Assembly: GCA_009993635.1 (NCBI GenBank)
Contig: JAACTC010000005.1
Location: forward strand, 310,001 to 374,000
DNA: 64,000 nucleotides
Reading direction: 5' to 3'
From: Erythrobacter sp.
Lineage (GTDB): Bacteria; Pseudomonadota; Alphaproteobacteria; Sphingomonadales; Sphingomonadaceae
Shown here: piece after piece, positions 61,333 to 64,000 of the stretch
Layout of the letters: every line of letters starts with the position of its first letter
Numbering within the stretch: the first letter of the stretch is position 1
Notes under the pieces: model-generated
The model's input: the letters and a program-made list of their open reading frames with translations, nothing else
What the model was told of the DNA's origin: nothing
Database searches by the model: none
Translations under genes and position numbers: made by a program

Positions 61333-62877
61333 GTGTCCAACATCCGTCACGCCCTTACCGTCAAACGCGAAGACGATTTCGCCGCCTGGTATCAGGCCGC
61401 CATTGCCGAGGGGCAGATGGCCGAGGAATCGGGGGTGCGCGGGTGCATGGTCATCAAGCCGTGGGGCTACGGCATCTGGGAACGCATCCAGCGCCTGCTC
61501 GACGACCGGATCAAGGCGACCGGCCACGATAACGCCTATTTCCCGCTCTTCATTCCGCTTTCCAATTTCGAGCGCGAGGCAGATCACGTCGAAGGCTTTG
61601 CCAAGGAAATGGCGGTCGTCACCCATCACCGCCTGATCGCGGACGGGAAGGGCGGGCTGATCCCCGATCCCGAAGCGAAGCTGGAAGAGCCGCTGGTGGT
61701 GCGGCCCACTTCGGAAACGATCATCGGCGATGCGATGGCGCGCTGGGTGCAGAGCTGGCGCGACCTGCCGCTGAAGCTCAACCAGTGGGCCAACGTGGTC
61801 CGCTGGGAAATGCGCACCCGCATGTTCCTGCGCACCAGCGAATTTCTCTGGCAGGAAGGCCACACCGCGCACGCCACTGGCGAAGAGGCGAAGGACCACA
61901 CGCTGACCATGCTCGAAGTCTATCGCGCGATGGCAGAGGAAGATCTCGCGCTGCCCGTGATCGCGGGCGAGAAGCCCGAGCATGAGCGTTTCCCCGGCGC
62001 GGTCGAGACTTGGTCGATCGAGGCGATGATGCAGGACGGCAAGGCGCTGCAGGCGGGCACCAGCCATTATCTCGGCACCAATTTCGCCAAGGCCTCGGGC
62101 ATCAAGTACCAGGCGCAAGAAGGCGGCGAGCAGTTCGCGCACACCACCAGCTGGGGCGTTTCGACCCGGCTGATCGGCGGCGTCATAATGACGCACGGCG
62201 ACGACGACGGGCTGCGCGTCCCGCCCCGCATCGCACCGTGGCAGATCGTGATCCTGCCGATGCTGCGCGGCAACGACGACGATGCTGCGCTGATCGAATA
62301 TTGCGAAGCCTTGCGCGCCACGCTCGCCGGCCAGCATGCGCTGGGCGAACCGGTGCGCGTGCTGCTCGACACCAAGCCCGGCAAGCCCGCGCAGAAGCGG
62401 TGGGACTGGGTGCGCAAGGGTGCGCCGGTCATCGTCGAGGTCGGCGGTCGCGACATGGAGAACGGCGTCGTCACGCTGATCCGCCGCGACCAGCTGTGGG
62501 ACATGGAAACGGGCAAGCTTAACTCGCAGGCCCCGACGCGCGAAGTTGCCGAGGAGACCATTCCCGGCCTGCTCGGCGATATCCAGCAGGCGCTCTTCAC
62601 CGAAGCAGCCGAACGCCGCGATGCCAACATCGCGCGCGGGATCGAGAGCTGGGATGGCGTGGTCGATTTCTTCGCCAGCAACGGGAAGTATCCCGGCTGG
62701 GTCGAGGTGCAATGGTCCAAGCCGTCGGGCGATGCGCTGGAGCAGGTCGTCGAAAAGCTGAAGGCTGAAAAGCTCACCATCCGTAACGTGCCGCGCGATG
62801 CAACGCCTGCGGACGGCACCTGCATTTTCACCGGCGAACCGGCGACCGAGCGGGTCTACGTCGCGCGCGCCTACTGA
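61333..62877 (+). CDS. proS: Prolyl-tRNA synthetase, short (type 3) form
   Basis: ProRS charges tRNA-Pro. The 514-residue form lacks the editing insertion of E. coli ProRS but keeps class II motifs: KPWGYGIWERIQ, VVRPTSETIIGDAM, RWEMRTRMFLRTSEFLWQEGHTAHA and HGDDDGLRVPPRIAPWQ, and ends KVYVARAY-like. I take the GTG at 61333 (SNIRHALTV follows); a GTG at 61294 would add 13 residues. Spans a repeat-rich upstream region. Confidence 0.94.
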   Translation: MSNIRHALTVKREDDFAAWYQAAIAEGQMAEESGVRGCMVIKPWGYGIWERIQRLLDDRIKATGHDNAYFPLFIPLSNFEREADHVEGFAKEMAVVTHHRLIADGKGGLIPDPEAKLEEPLVVRPTSETIIGDAMARWVQSWRDLPLKLNQWANVVRWEMRTRMFLRTSEFLWQEGHTAHATGEEAKDHTLTMLEVYRAMAEEDLALPVIAGEKPEHERFPGAVETWSIEAMMQDGKALQAGTSHYLGTNFAKASGIKYQAQEGGEQFAHTTSWGVSTRLIGGVIMTHGDDDGLRVPPRIAPWQIVILPMLRGNDDDAALIEYCEALRATLAGQHALGEPVRVLLDTKPGKPAQKRWDWVRKGAPVIVEVGGRDMENGVVTLIRRDQLWDMETGKLNSQAPTREVAEETIPGLLGDIQQALFTEAAERRDANIARGIESWDGVVDFFASNGKYPGWVEVQWSKPSGDALEQVVEKLKAEKLTIRNVPRDATPADGTCIFTGEPATERVYVARAY

Positions 62878-62897
62878 TCGAAACCGAGGGGGATTTC

Positions 62898-63440
62898 ATC
62901 GGGACAGCAATCAAGCACGGGTTTGCGAACCTGACCAATTTTTCGGGCCGCGACAGCCGCAGCCTGTTCTGGTGGTGGGTGCTGCTGATCGTCGTGATCA
63001 CCTTCGCCCTCAGCTTCATCTCCGGCATCGTCTTTGCCGCAGGCGCGATGGGCGGTGCGTTTCAGGCGGGCGCCGATGGCGTCGATGAGGCGCAGATCCA
63101 GGCTGACATGATGCACAACATGGCAGGCAGTCTGGGCACGCAGGCATGGATCGGCGTCGGCATCTCGATCATCGGGCTGGCGCTGCTGATCGCCTCTTTC
63201 GTTCGCCGCCTGCGCGATGCGGGACTGCCGGTGCTGATCGCGGTGATCCCCGTTATCACCACCATCATCGCATGCTATGCCAGCCTCGCCGGGGTCGACG
63301 ATGTGCGCGCCGCGATGATGAGCGACGATGCACAGGCGCTGCAGGATGCTGCGGCGGCGCCCGGCCTCGGGATGGTAGCCTATATCGGCTATCTCGTGGT
63401 GATCGTGTGCGGCCTGATCCCGAGCCGGAACGCCGACTGA
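62898..63440 (+). CDS. DUF805 membrane protein, apparent ATC start
   Basis: A DUF805 family inner-membrane protein of about 180 residues with four helices and FVRRLRDAGLPVL. Without upstream coding the conserved N-terminus is lost: the in-frame sequence before the first standard start (GTG 62979) reads IGTAIKHGFANLTNFSGRDS and RSLFWWWV, which is the family's usual beginning, with ATC at 62898 where ATG is expected. GAGGGGGA lies five bases before it. Either AUC initiation or a recent start-codon loss. Function of the family is unknown. Confidence 0.7.
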   Translation: MGTAIKHGFANLTNFSGRDSRSLFWWWVLLIVVITFALSFISGIVFAAGAMGGAFQAGADGVDEAQIQADMMHNMAGSLGTQAWIGVGISIIGLALLIASFVRRLRDAGLPVLIAVIPVITTIIACYASLAGVDDVRAAMMSDDAQALQDAAAAPGLGMVAYIGYLVVIVCGLIPSRNAD

Positions 63441-63523
63441 GCACCCTTCGCACAAGCGATTGATCGGGGGGCAGGGCGCGGTTCGGGATAGTACCGCGCC
63501 CCCCATGCGTTTAGAGCCCCGAC

Positions 63524-64000
63524 ATGGCAAATCGCGCAAAAAATCTTCCCAAGGGCCTGCCTACGCAAAAGCAGGTTCTCGAATTCATCGAAACATCGGA
63601 CAGCACGGTGGGCAAGCGCGAGATCGCGCGCGCATTTGGCCTCAAGGGGCAGGAAAAGATCGCGCTCAAGAAGCTGCTGAAGGATATGGCCGAGGAAGGC
63701 CTGATCGACGGCAAGAAAACCGCGTTCCACCGGCTGGGCGGCCTGCCCAAGGTCACCGTGCTGCGCGTGGTGGAGATAGAGGATGGCGAACCCATCGCCG
63801 TGCCCGAAAAGTGGGAGCCGGATGATGGCGCAAAACCGCCGCGCCTGACGATAATCGAAAAGTCGCGCGGCAAGGGCGCGAAGGGCATGCCCGCGCTCAA
63901 GGTGAACGACCGCGTGCTTGCGCGCACCGAAGAGACGCCGCGCGGCTGGCGCGCCCACCCGATGAAGAAGCTGGCGCAGCAGACCGAAGGCCTGATCGGG
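63524..64000 (+). CDS. rnr: Ribonuclease R, N-terminal part (runs off window)
   Basis: RNase R is a 3'-5' exonuclease that degrades structured RNA and helps quality control. The 159 visible residues begin MANRAKNLPKGLPTQKQVLE and give the N-terminal helix-turn-helix (GKREIARAFGLKGQEKIALK, KLLKDMAEEGLIDG) and the start of the cold-shock region. No stop before the window ends; a full RNase R is around 750-800 residues. It is the last gene of the same-strand series from radA. Confidence 0.9.
   Translation, partial: MANRAKNLPKGLPTQKQVLEFIETSDSTVGKREIARAFGLKGQEKIALKKLLKDMAEEGLIDGKKTAFHRLGGLPKVTVLRVVEIEDGEPIAVPEKWEPDDGAKPPRLTIIEKSRGKGAKGMPALKVNDRVLARTEETPRGWRAHPMKKLAQQTEGLIG

Overview
The window is ordinary-looking, GC-rich chromosome of an alphaproteobacterium. 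Gene content fits Sphingomonadales, probably Erythrobacteraceae: glyQ-glyS-ppdK in a row, a rplY-pth pair, type-3 ProS, a DOMON-like/NamZ/M24 row, PhaR, and several families of short intergenic palindromes typical of that order. The taxonomic call is inference from gene content, not a search. I see no prophage, plasmid, insertion sequence, CRISPR array or RNA gene. Most genes are housekeeping.

Layout. 1-1045: pth (cut by the window edge) and rplY. 1162-5818: an accessory block with three TraB/GumN paralogues; between the second and third lies a tightly overlapping operon of four membrane or small proteins and a 64-residue XRE repressor, headed by a promoter carrying two matching operator dyads. 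5938-12117: glyQ, glyS and ppdK; glyS carries an in-frame palindromic repeat and a low-GC patch. 12114-20822: methyltransferase, comF, hisI, a LiuR-like MerR regulator with an acyl-CoA dehydrogenase, cysK with an MFS exporter, PilZ and tyrS. 20873-30832: a cell-envelope and proteostasis stretch (DOMON-like, NamZ, M24 peptidase, DUF817, VWA/CoxE, an L,D-transpeptidase with a SPOR-like tail, MoxR ATPase, a beta-lactamase-like hydrolase). 30932-37164: an alpha/beta-hydrolase-OsmC fusion, an ECF sigma factor coupled to a membrane protein, parE and an LpoA-like lipoprotein. 37191-44617: rsmI-yraN-gshB, SIMPL, DedA, and the overlapping run rph-rdgB-hemW-xerC. 44741-53015: heat-shock genes hrcA-grpE and dnaK-dnaJ, separated by an indoleamine-dioxygenase-like gene, a zinc-peptidase-like protein and a PCu(A)C copper chaperone. 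53026-64000: a large patatin-like protein, then a same-strand series radA, cvpA, an IscU-like protein, an MFS transporter, alr, phaR, proS, a DUF805 protein with an apparent ATC start, and the first part of rnr.

How the parts work together. Translation genes (pth, rplY, glyQS, tyrS, proS, rsmI, rph, rnr) and chaperones dominate. Envelope upkeep is the second theme (LpoA-like activator, L,D-transpeptidase, NamZ, alr, beta-lactamase-like protein, the DUF6438 and glycine-zipper lipoproteins). The best candidates for something undescribed are the XRE-controlled membrane cassette among TraB/GumN proteins (2071-5818), the palindromic element expressed inside GlyS, the coupled ECF/membrane pair, and the possible AUC start codon.
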